A DNA stretch of 64,000 nt from Tricholoma matsutake. Its lineage: Eukaryota; Basidiomycota; Agaricomycetes; Agaricales; Tricholomataceae. The translations under genes were made by a program, and so were the position numbers. Below are positions 10,830 to 20,507 of this stretch, in pieces (the stretch's first letter is position 1; each line of letters starts with the position of its first letter). Where the stretch lies: contig AP026545.1 in assembly GCA_026075535.2 (NCBI GenBank), positions 10,354,001 to 10,418,000 on the forward strand, read 5' to 3'. The notes under the pieces were generated by a model that was not told the origin of the DNA, did not search any database, and saw only the letters and a list, made by a program, of their open reading frames with translations.

Positions 10830-12539
10830 GGCAGGAGGAGGAGGAGGAGCAGGACTGGGACCGGGAGCAGGAACAGGAGTGGGAGCAGCATCGCCTTCCT
10901 CGGCATCTGTCATTTCTTCCCAATCCACCTCTGCCCTCCTGCTTGGAGTCCTCTTGAGGCGAACCACCTGCCCAGACATGTAACCATTGTACAATGTAAT
11001 TGGCTGTGCGCCCTCCTGCAACCCAAAGTATCCTTCAATGTCATTCAACCTGTTTTGAAGCAAGTCAACCATCTCCCAGAGTTCTTGTACATGCAGTTGG
11101 GACTCTACAAATGACTCTTCATTCCACCATGCATACTTGTACATGTCTTCCTCCAGTTGGTATAGACATCCAGTGAAGCTGGTGTAGTCACCAGCAGAGG
11201 GGTAGGGAGTCAGGGCAGGGAGGGCAGTTGGCTCAGGCTTGGGATCGGCCATGTTGATATCCTCTTCCACAGCTATGGGTATATGTGTTAGTGGTTTTAT
11301 GTGTCATGATATGGAAGAACTAACCCTTGGATTTTCCTTTTTGGCTTGCAGTGAACCGCCTAGATGATTCCTCTCCACTGTCTTCACTGGAAAACTGCGC
11401 CTTCTTTGCTTTTCTTCGTGCCGATCCTTTTGCTTTCTTGGTTCTTGGCACTCAATCCATGTCCTCTGGATCGCACTGAATTTTCCCTTTCCCACAGAAG
11501 TAGCAGGCCATTTTCCCATTCACCTGCTCCCAACACTCATGCCTAAGCCTGACACATTGTGCACACAGTGTCATTTGCAAACTCCCTCGCTGGGGTGCTC
11601 CTTGTGCTGCCCTTGCTGTGTTGTGCTGCTTCTGCTCCATCCTGGGATTGGCACTGGCATCGCTCTCCATCTCCTCATCAAAATCCTCCTCCAATCCCCT
11701 GCTACTCTGCACCTCTTGCGGCCTGGGTCTCACTGTGATTGCTGGCAGCATTGGTCGCTGGGCTGGGGCTGGAAGTCTGGATCCTGATGCTTCTGGTTGG
11801 GCCTGCATCTTGGCCGGTGCTGGTGCCACTTCTATCCTTGTTGGTGTCGGTGTTGCTGCTGCCATTGCCACTGCCGCTCCTTGTGCCTTTGCTGCTGCCA
11901 CTCTTCCTTTCTCTGCCACTGCCATCCCTGACTTTGCCGCTGCCGTCCCCACTTTCTTGGCCGGTGCCAGTGCCAGTGCCATTCCTGCTGCCGTTCCCTT
12001 TCCCACTGCCATTCCCATTCCTGCTGCTGTTCCCATTCCCACTGCCATTCCCATTCCCACTGCCATTCCCATTCCCACTGCCATTCCCATTCCCACTGCC
12101 ATTCCCATTCCCGCTGCCGTTCCAACTGCTGTCGCCACTGCCATTGGTCCAGCCGATGTGGACACAGGTCCTGTTATGCCCTTTTTCTCTTTGAAGGTCT
12201 TCATTGCCCTCAGTTGACCTTCAATAAACTTCTGGTCCCCTGTCCTGTCTGACTTTGACCATGCTACCACAAATCCCCACAAAAAGGCATTGGCCCAGAA
12301 GACAGCCTGCACATCCTCTGTGAGACACACATCCTCTTTGAGAACCTCTCTTTGCCAGGCAAATAACATTTTCTACAATTGGTAAGTGCATCATTGATCT
12401 GATAGCATGCCAATCCACTCACAAGGGTCGATTTTTTTTCCTTCATCATGGCTTTGATACTTTGGTCCTGAAGGCCATTGCGGATGGATTGCTCGATCTC
12501 GCTGATCTGGCCAAGCACTTGTTGGCGTGTAATGTTCAT
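10413..12539 (-). pseudogene. Spliced hypothetical gene with Cys cluster and Ala/Pro repeats
   Basis: Reading down from ATG 12539: a short first exon (QQVLGQISEIEQ), an intron of about 50 nt near 12374-12423 (GTGAGT...AG), a second exon to about 11340, an intron with GTTAGT...CCATAG ends, then a last exon to 10413. Exon 2 begins with a hydrophobic, Trp-containing segment. It continues with a long low-complexity MAVGMG/Ala tract and ends with a Cys cluster spaced C-x2-C-x6-C then C-x2-C-x4-C. A basic, Ser/Glu-rich stretch follows, suggesting a nuclear protein. The last exon carries an AP repeat. A TGA at about 11462 lies where GAT CGA GTG is likely ancestral, so this copy may be dead. The layout resembles transposon-neighbour families of Agaricomycetes; function unknown. 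It is transcribed away from the gene at 12701. Confidence 0.55.
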
Positions 12540-12700
12540 GGTTGATGAGTCGGCTGTGGCAGCGGGGTCGATGTTGAGATGAAAAAGAGTGAAACACTGA
12601 AAATCAACAATCACATGTTGTTGATCGATATACAATATATACAAACAAATAATGTCCTGATTAAACAGTATCACTTGTTATCATCTGTGTTATCTATACC
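12540..12700. promoter_or_regulatory. Divergent intergenic region, probable shared promoter
   Basis: 161 bp separate the start codons of two divergent spliced genes (12539 on the minus strand, 12701 on the plus strand). It holds AT-rich stretches including ATACAATATATAC near 12631. The spacing suggests a bidirectional promoter; no specific factor site is recognised. Confidence 0.35.
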
Positions 12701-13428
12701 ATGAGCAATCAGCAAACTGACACTTATATTCCTGATGGATATGTCATTATCCGAGGTGACAATGGGCAGCACTATCTAGTGCCCCATTTTATGATTCCAG
12801 CTACCCACCAGGCAATGGAGGCTTATTGCAAGAAGGTTGAATTCAATGTACATATGGCACATGGGGGGGTAAGATTTCCTTCTTTTCAGTCTCATTGCTG
12901 CCAGCATAGCTGTCTTGGCCTGATGCCATCCTTGGGCCAATGTCGTCCTGTTGGCCGATGCTGTGTCTTAGCCAATGCCATGTCTTAGCCAATGCCGTGT
13001 CTTGGCTGATGCCATGTCTTGGCTGATGCTGTTTCTTGGCCAATGCCATGTCTTGTTTGCCTCGTCTATCCTCTCACTGATGACTTTGCAGTCTGGAAAC
13101 ATGACTGATGAACCATACTACTATGCATTGGCCTGCAACCAGCTAATGCTACCTGCTGATCCAGTAAGTGCCTTGTCCTCATTTATATGACTGTTAGTTC
13201 ATCCTGTTGCAGAAATTGACAGACAGGGAGCTGTTGAGCTGCTATGCCGAAGTGAAAGCCCTGCAAAAAAACCTTGGCACCTCATACAAGGATGCCAGTC
13301 ATTGTCTCTACATGGCCGAGGTTGAGAAGCTGGAACAGCAAGATGTCACATTGAAGACATATGCGACCTTGAAGGAAAGGATGGAATATAATCTGAAATC
13401 ATTCAAACACAGGTTCTCAGACATTTGA
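12701..13428 (+). CDS. Hypothetical protein, three exons, 151 aa
   Basis: Exons 12701-12868, 13092-13163 and 13213-13428 join in frame (all introns phase 0) to 151 codons ending TGA. Splice sites are GTAAGA...GCAG and GTAAGT...GCAG. The product has an N-terminal GYVIIRGD.GQHYLVP segment and a helical, charged C-terminal half (LTDRELLSCYAEVKALQ). This is a domain plan I associate with small Agaricomycete families near transposons; function unknown. It has no signal peptide or membrane segment. Intron 1 (12869-13091) is unusual: it carries about six tandem 20-22-bp repeats of the type CCAATGCCRTGTCTTRG. No frame damage seen, so it may be expressed. Confidence 0.6.
12905..13060. repeat. Tandem 20-22-bp repeat inside an intron
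   Basis: Repeats such as CTTGGCCAATGCCATGT and CTTGGCTGATGCCATGT fill most of intron 1 of the gene at 12701. They share the CCAATG word with the hexanucleotide array at 13990. Confidence 0.7.
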
Positions 13429-13616
13429 ATGAGATCATTGTCCCATGACGACAACATGGCTGATCCCGCAGGTTCTCACAATTAGCTAGTACCGACATTG
13501 TTAATTTAGCTAGGATGAACACTGCTGTTTTGTTGATTTTGTTCATTCATTCATACTGCCTGTGCCCATTGTGGGTCTGGTTTGCTAATGCCCATTGCTG
13601 ATGCTCTTGATATATA

Positions 13617-13800
13617 GATTTCCACCCCAAAGTGTCTGTCTGCTGCTGCCGATGTTGATGTTGATGTTGATTTCTGTGCTGACGTGTCTGCTGATGCCAA
13701 TGCCAATGGCTGTGACTATTTCATCAATGGTATTAGATTCTTACCGCACATCTATGCCAATGCCAATGCCAAATACCATGTCCAACACTATCTCATAGGT
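13617..13800 (+). pseudogene. Possible exon encoding Asp-Val and Asn-Ala dipeptide runs
   Basis: Between an ATATAG acceptor-like end (13612-13617) and a CTCATAG motif (13792-13798) one frame reads DVDVDVD, then ANANG, then YANANAKYHV. A related frame recurs at about 13985-14070 (YLYANANAN... then EYHV), after which it is closed. The two look like duplicated exons expanded through the hexanucleotide AATGCC (Asn-Ala). No start codon or full gene model can be given. It may be a downstream part of, or neighbour to, the gene ending at 13428. Confidence 0.3.
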
Positions 13801-13989
13801 ACAAGCAAGAATTGTAAAATACCTGTTTGGTAGGTCTGCACTACATAGAATGAATTATTGCATCATTGCCCATAGCTAGGCCATACAGTCTCCTATGCAC
13901 ATCTATACCAAGCATTGTAATTCACTATAGTACACGCAGCTAGGTCGTACTGTTATGGCAAAGTGGTGCCTGATGCTGATCCCATACCT

Positions 13990-14040
13990 CTATGCCAATG
14001 CCAATGCCAATGCCAATGCCAATGCCAATGCCAATGCTGA
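13990..14040 (+). repeat. Hexanucleotide microsatellite (CCAATG)n
   Basis: About eight copies of CCAATG. A shorter tract of the same word lies at 62318-62345. In the frame YANANA it would encode Asn-Ala repeats. Confidence 0.85.
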
Positions 14041-14220
14041 TGCTGCTGCTGAGTACCATGTATGCTATCTCTAATCTGTATATTATTAACATTCGTCATA
14101 GTGTATCCCAAGCAATAATTGTAAAAGTGTATTCATTTGATACTAGTACATGTTATACATACTATGAGAGCATTTGACAGTGTCCACCAAACCCATATCA
14201 TTTGGTACACTGTAGCTTAC

Positions 14221-15556
14221 CTATGTGTCAGCTGTTGCTAAGCTAAGAAATGGATGACAGATATCCACTGTATTTGTAATACAATTCCATATGGGAAGTC
14301 CCTCTCTCTGCAAAGCTGCTAAATGGTGTAGACCAGGAAAGGTGAAAGAGTCTGGATGCTTTGGCTTGTTTGGTCCTGGAATAAAGCCTCCAATTAGAAC
14401 ACACTTTTTTTTGTAGCGAGTTCCAGGAATATAATCAAAAATTATCCATATGTATATCCAGCAGTCTGAAGCTTTGCTAGCATATAACTGGGCACCATCC
14501 ATGGAGAACATCAGAACCATATCATGTGCCTTGATGAACTCCTCATCCACTTTGTCAATATAAGCTTGACCAAAAAAAAAGTCCTTTATGATAGGAATTT
14601 TTCCATCATGAAGATCCAGATCCTTCATTATTTTCTCTGTAACAGCTAACCAGCACTCTGCTTCCAGTGAAGATTGTGCCCCTCGTCATATTGCCTGCAA
14701 TTGAGGACCTAGTGGAATTGTATGAAACTGCTGGCGAGGCTGTTTGGAAAATGGGTCAAAGCAGTGTTCTCCACACTCAGGGCAAATCTGTAGATTCTTG
14801 AATGGACCAGTATATGCAATACAACTGTTGATGCACATGTCATCTTCAATTGAGCAGACTCCACTCAATTCAGCAACATATTTTTTAATCTGATGATATG
14901 AAGGAATATCCTCATCAGGATATCGCTGAAGAATTGCCTTTCTGACTAAGGTATATGTCTCCTGAGACACATTGCTAATGCTAAGATATAGATCCAATTC
15001 CAAGGCACCATGAGGGGTTGTCATTAATGTTGACAGGTGTGGTAGGAGGATTTCGCAATTGATATAAAGTATCTGCATCACGTTTTGACCACTCATCATC
15101 AAGTGATGCTGTTTTCAAGGCTTCAAAGCATGAAAGTCTGGATATGTAGGACAGCCAATATGCTTCAGCAGATTGTCCAGCTCCACTGGCACTGGTAGCA
15201 TCAGTGTCAAGCTCTATTGGATTATATAAACCTTCTCCCTCTTCCTCAGGCTCTTCCTCTTCACTGCTGCTCTCATTATCAGACAAGCCTGTGTCCTCCT
15301 GATCATTATCATGCCTGCTTTGCAGAAGCCTATCAATATCATAATGACTCCCAGGATCAGGATCATCATCATCATCATCATCATGTCTGAATTGCTGACC
15401 CATGTCACCTGTTACAGTATGAAATTGACTTTGCTGTTGAGAGGCCTGACCAAAGATTAGATGACATGTATGATTGGACCTTTGAAGTCCTGCCAGTGGA
15501 GATATGAAACATACCATATTATCCAAATCCAAATCCATCTGCCACTGATCATGCAT
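14221..15556 (-). pseudogene. Plavaka-type DNA transposase remnant
   Basis: Three overlapping frames on the minus strand carry pieces in the right order for the large basidiomycete Plavaka/CACTA-like transposases. These are an acidic N-terminal region (DDDDDD...EEEEPEEEG), then MCINSCIAYTGPF, CPECGEHC, QQFHTIPLGPQLQA, then LMFSMDGAQLYASK, SDCWIYIW, GGFIPGPNKPK and FPGLHHLAALQ. These phrases are characteristic of the family. There is a frameshift near 15060 and a TGA at about 14692 where the family has Trp-Arg. The C-terminus is missing after 14221. The protein would have been the cut-and-paste transposase; this copy is inactive. No terminal inverted repeats were found. Confidence 0.75.
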
Positions 15557-16615
15557 ATCATCATGTTCCTAAAGGCCAAGATTACCTCAGTAATAGACAA
15601 AATTAGAAAGGGAAATTTACTCCAACAGTCTCAAGGTTTACAGTGCTTGGGCCTGTATTCTGGGTACTACCACCAAGAGCATCAGTTGGAAACTCTGCTC
15701 CCCCAGATTTATCAAGAAAATCCTGAAATGATGATGAATAACTAGGCTGGGCAGCATCATGGTAAGGAGCATGTCTGTAGAAGGTGGCACATGATAAGCC
15801 TGTTTTGTACCCTCCACAAAAGTGGGTACATGTGCATGTATATGTGTTGCTGCTTCAAGATCCTGGCATAGCTAAGAGAATGGGAAAGAAGGTCAAAGAA
15901 TGTCTTGAAACTCAGTTGGCTTATTATAAGGATATGGCCATGTGGCATCTTCATGGCAAGCCACATGAACACAAACTGACATCCAAAAAAGGAAAGTTAC
16001 ATACATTTGATATTTACACGAGGCAAGAGTGAAATCAAGTAACCTCATAGAGAGTATAAGAAATCATCAAAATAAAATGATATTGAACCTCGTAGGGAGT
16101 ATAAGATATCATCAAGATAAAATGGTATTGTTCATAGAAATTGGGCATGAGATGCATGAGAGAAAATAACGTAGAAGAATCAGTCATAAGTATGATGAAA
16201 AGCATTGGTCATCGTTCATTGTCCTTGCGATAACCTAATCTCCACCCATTGCCTCTCCCTGCAAGTTAGACAATGTTCTTGACCCCTTTTGACTTCTTTC
16301 CAGTGCGACAAATATGTATCTTGGTCTGGCGAGCAGATTTCCTGAGCGCTTGGTGGCATAACTCTAGCTTGCAAACTGAGGGTGGAAGTGAATGCTGGTG
16401 AGTGGACTTCCTGAGTGCTTGGCAGTATAGATCAGGCTCGTGAACCAAGGGTGGAAATACAGGATGTACAGGAAGCGAATGCTGGTGGGGGCCAAGCGGG
16501 GAAGATTGGTGGAGAGAGGACATTGTCCCAACTGGGAGTTTGAAGATAAACTGGCTGGCTGTGATGAAACTACCATTTGAAATCACCATGGCTGGGAGTT
16601 TGATGATAGGTGGGC
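15557..16615. other. No recognised gene; 45-bp tandem duplication
   Basis: No conserved protein found. At 16041-16085 and 16086-16130 a 45-bp unit (AACCTCRTAGRGAGTATAAG...) is duplicated head to tail. From 16320 to 16490 a phrase around TTCCTGAGYGCTTGG and GGTGGAA is repeated with divergence. Confidence 0.5.
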
Positions 16616-17320
16616 TGTCAAGAACTGTTCCCTGCCTGATTGGAAACCACATCCGTCCGATCCTTTTCCGCACTTTGAACCCAACATTTGTCTACTCCTC
16701 CCGATTTTGTTCCCAGCCGCCTTGCACTGCCCACACTGCTGTGCACCAGGCTGCCTTGTACAGCATCCACAGCTGCCTTCCCAAGGCTGCTGTCTCTATT
16801 GCATATTCGACTATGGATTCCTGTGCAGCTCCCACTAGGTAATTTATCTATGCAGTCTAGACACAGCTGCAATTCCCGTTTCCATCCCACTTTTATTCCG
16901 GACTCTAGTATTTAAGCTTAGTTAGTTTCACTTTGTATTCTTCAGTTCGTATATCGACATAGACTCGACTTTAATCTGCCAATCTACACTCCTTCTACTC
17001 CAACCTCAGTTCTCTAAGAGTCTGAACTCCATTCGACTCGACCTCTAGTCTCCCTCTGAAGTTCTAACCTCACCTGAACTTAACCTAAGTCCCCCTGTAC
17101 TCCTCCCCACGTTTACCCACACTTTCCCACTCCTACCTCCAAACCCTCGACTTGAAATTAGGACACCAGATGAGGTGAAGGGTGCAGCTTCTTACAAGCT
17201 GAAGCCAAGTCCTTTTTGTTACCCCTCCACATAATCTGCCATGACCCGACAATCTTCTGCTACCAACACCTGCCAGGTCCGACCGGATTCCGACAAGCCC
17301 TCTAGGATCAGTTCTTAACA
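16616..17320 (+). repeat. Solo LTR (705 bp), family also at 50623
   Basis: Begins TGTCAAGAAC and ends GTTCTTAACA, near-perfect inverted ends with TG...CA. A diverged copy starts with the same bases at 50623 and can be followed for about 445 bp. No internal retrotransposon sequence adjoins either copy. A direct 5-bp target duplication is not evident (TGGGC versus CAGGC). The flanks instead show GGTGGGC before and GCCCACC three bases after the end, an inverted rather than direct match, probably by chance. Confidence 0.65.
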
Positions 17321-17514
17321 CAGGCCCACCATGCATGGTCCCGATGGCTGCTCAGGACTGCACAGCACAACAGCCTGTGAGACTGCAGAAGGGGAATCAG
17401 CAAGGCTAGTGGTAGCTCCTTCATTTCATTTGAACTTCTCAATCTGGCACTGGTCCTTATAGTACTGCAGGGAGCGCTGATAAGGGATTGTTGTGGAATG
17501 GTTACATGGATCGG

Positions 17515-17693
17515 TGTAGTAAACCGGAGGGTAGACTTAATTCACACAAGGCAAGAACACGATTAATGTATATTTTTGCAGGGTGTAGAAGTCTGCTGTA
17601 GTCATCAAACACCGTCCCTTATAAAGGGACTGGTGGCTGGAACAAATACTATATAATAAATGTAAAGACTGGGCAACAGTCTGGATCACTACA
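17515..17693 (-). repeat. 3' LTR of element 3
   Basis: 179 bp. On the minus strand it is preceded by the purine run AGAAGGGGAGAA (plus 17694-17705), a good polypurine tract. A TATA-like ATATAATAAATG lies inside near 17650. Confidence 0.95.
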
Positions 17694-17883
17694 TTCTCCC
17701 CTTCTGGCTTGGACCCATGGTCCAGGCCAAAAAACCCAAAGGAAACAAGATATGTACCAGAAGTCCAAAAGTATAATAAGACATCTTCGACCTAAGTGAG
17801 GACGGAGACAGCAAAGCAAGAGGGTAGAACAGTGATATCCAGTCCATGTCCAAGCAGGGTGGATGATTGGAATGTAGGATAAT

Positions 17884-20292
17884 CTATTTTGTCTCCTTGC
17901 CAGGGCAAGGAGGGGAAGGGGGCAATGGAACCATGTCAGCTGGGTCATCGAGATCCATACTGCATCCGAGCAGGGTGGATCAAATTGTAGGGGTAAGAGG
18001 AGCCATGGTTTGCAATACTGGAGTGAGGGGAGAAGAGTCGGCCGGGGAAGGACTGGGGGACTGTTCTCCTCTGAGGGGAACAGTCATAGTCACCGGGTCG
18101 TCTTCCACATCGTCAGATACTGAGTCAGTCTCCTCGGTACTATATCCCTTTTTGTTTCGCTTGCTCCGGGTGATGCGAGCAACTGGGAAACAATCCTGGA
18201 TTTCTCCAGGCTCAGTAGATGCTACACCCATGGCAGCGGCTCGCTGTCTCCTTCTCTCATTCTTGGCCCGATTCTTCTCGGTCTTGGTTCGACGAGGAGA
18301 ACCCACATAGGTCCATCCTCCATCCTCGTAGTCAGGGGTCTCTAACACCTGGGAGGCGGTAGACGGACTGGGTTGGGAAGGCCCAGTAATGGGGTTTGAC
18401 TCAGCCGTGACAATAGGTTGAGTAGGAGTGGGATCTAGGGGTTTTGGAAAAATGGCAGCGGTAACTGTCATGGTGGGTGTATGTATGTTCAACCTGGCTG
18501 AAGGCAGCCCAGGGTGAATGGATAGAGATTGTATACCAGATGATCCCGCAGACGGGGGAATCACTGAACTCAGAGCAGTCACTGGGAGTACAGGAGAAGA
18601 CACTGGAAGTCGAGATGCTGCGTGCATTGAAGTGGACAGCCCTGGGTTTCCACCCAAAGGGGAGACCCGGTCAGTTGTCTCGGGCATTCGCTTCCTCTTG
18701 GGGGGCGGGGGCTGTGTCAAGCATCGACTCCCAGGTGGTGCAATCCACCACTTGGGCTCCATCATCAATGGGGCGTCCAAGGCATCGGGAGTGGACAACT
18801 GTCTCAACCGTTGCAACACCTCCGATGCCGGAGCCAAGTCTTCTTCACGTCGGGATTCAGCCACCCCAGTGATCCATCCTAGCCCATAATGGTAGGCCTC
18901 TCTGACCTCATAGTCAGAGACTCCGAGAAGGGCAAGATGGCTCACGATGTCATCCAGAGTGATGTTAGGGGAAATGGGAGCCATGAACTGTCGGTCACGC
19001 CGTATGCTCATAGAAAGGTGTAGGTTCTGGCGGGTACGTCGGTATAAACTGGGGGTACAGAACACCTCGGCCAGAAGGAGTTGCAGAAGTTGCTTTTGCT
19101 TCTGGGGTAACCCAGAAGGAATTTGCTGTCTCATGAGTAGCATGCCTCAAACATGAGGGAGGCTAACTCGTGAGTGGTCCAAGATCAACCCAGAAGAGTT
19201 CTGGAATTGAAAGAGTTGTCGATGCATGAACCAAGCCCAAGACTCAGGTGAGTCATTGATCGGAGGCTGAGGCATCTGTTCAGGGTCTTGCAGTCAGTGT
19301 ATTCCCTTCACTGACTGGCGTTCCACTGGCAACCACTTTGGAAGTCTCCAGGTTGCGAGCGCATGGCTCATGAGTGGAGTGCGATCCATGGTAGGAGTCA
19401 GACTGGCAATATGTGCAAAGGACTGGGCCCATCAAAGGTCCAGTTCATTTCCTTCTCGTTGGGCAGCAACCACCCAGCAATCGAACTCCACGGTATTCCG
19501 GGGAAGCTCGGGAGAGGTCGGTGGGGGCTCCCTAGGTGCGGGTACCCAATTGGCCAACCGGGGATGGGTTACGGAGGAAGAGACGGGTTGCTTTGGAGAA
19601 ACGGGTGGAAGTGGTGGATATTGGATGGCCTTCGTATCCACATCCATGGCCTCGACAGAGGTACGAGGAAGGTGGGAAGGACCGGTGGGTACCGATACAG
19701 GCCTGGACACAGCACCTGCATAATTGGGTCGAGCAGGCGTCCCAGACACTGGGGATGGCTCGCGATCATGGGGTCGCTTAACTGGCCAGTCCTCTCGATA
19801 TCGGTCCAGCTGATCCTCAAGGCTGTGAATCTTGGCCTTGAGGTTGGCGATCTCGTTGTCATAGCTGTCATATGTTGCCTCTGCGATACGTCTGACTTCT
19901 GCCATGAGGGCTTGGTCTCATCAATCCCGAGATTCGAGAGAATCCCTGTCCTGCTCGAACTCATGTTGATACACGTGCATCGCGTAGGACTTACATGTTT
20001 TGCACCCAACCCGGTGAACAGTGATTCCCAGGTGACCATCGTATTTCCACTCCTCCCTAGGGGGAGTGGCCCGCGTCCCGCATCTCTGGTCAACCCTAGC
20101 ATACTCCACTGAGCCACTGGTTGAGGGGGACCTCCTTCTTCTATTGTCTCTCCTCAAGCCTTGTGGTTCAAGGTCCCTTCTTCCCTGCCTATCCTCCCTT
20201 CTATCCCTCCCCCTTTGAGGCACATCCGCCTCATGACCGCATTGCCCAAATGAGTGTGAACCGTCCATGGAGTCATTGGACTGGCCATCCAT
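17884..20292 (-). pseudogene. ORF3 of element 3: coiled-coil, disordered protein 3' of pol
   Basis: Same-strand ORF between pol and the 3' LTR, about 800 codons from a start near 20292 to a TAG at about 17884. It is broken by TGA codons, two of them adjacent (about 19919-19924, RD**DQ), all plausible CGA. The N-terminal part is Arg-rich (RRRRSP) with a C-x2-C-x5-H-x3-H arrangement that might bind zinc. Next comes a predicted coiled coil (about 19800-19880: NEIANLKAKIHSLEDQLD). Long Pro/Ser-rich stretches follow, with a second ordered segment near 18870-19120. I recognise no enzyme domain. Its size and conserved position suggest it is a component of this element family rather than noise; Gag-like or chromatin-related roles are guesses. 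Confidence 0.6.
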
Positions 20293-20507
20293 AGTGAAGG
20301 ATGGACTTGAGGAAGAGAGAAAAAAAATTTTCACATTCAACTCCGCTGGTCAACTATACAGTACCTTCTCACGCCTGGGGAAAAGCGTGACAGCTTCACC
20401 GGTGAAGCTCATAATTCCCACTAAGAAATTCCCACCCTTAGTGGGAGGGCCCAGGCATCTCCTCTCCTGGCCTTCTCGACCAAGTTGGAAAGTCTCATCG
20501 CCTCTTG

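Noticed and set aside
10442..11114. Long frames on both strands (for example Leu/Pro and Gly/Ser-Arg repeat proteins)
   Set aside because: They are shadows of the GC-rich AP-repeat exon of the minus-strand gene; no splice logic or start context supports them.
11618..12217. A 199-codon plus-strand frame of Ala-Ile-Pro repeats
   Set aside because: Antisense image of the MAVGMG repeat in the minus-strand gene; the minus strand has the Cys cluster, introns and start.
16606..17330. A TIR DNA transposon with GGTGGGC...GCCCACC ends around the solo LTR
   Set aside because: The second copy at 50623 starts at TGTCAAGAAC with different flanks, so the outer 7 bp do not belong to the repeat.
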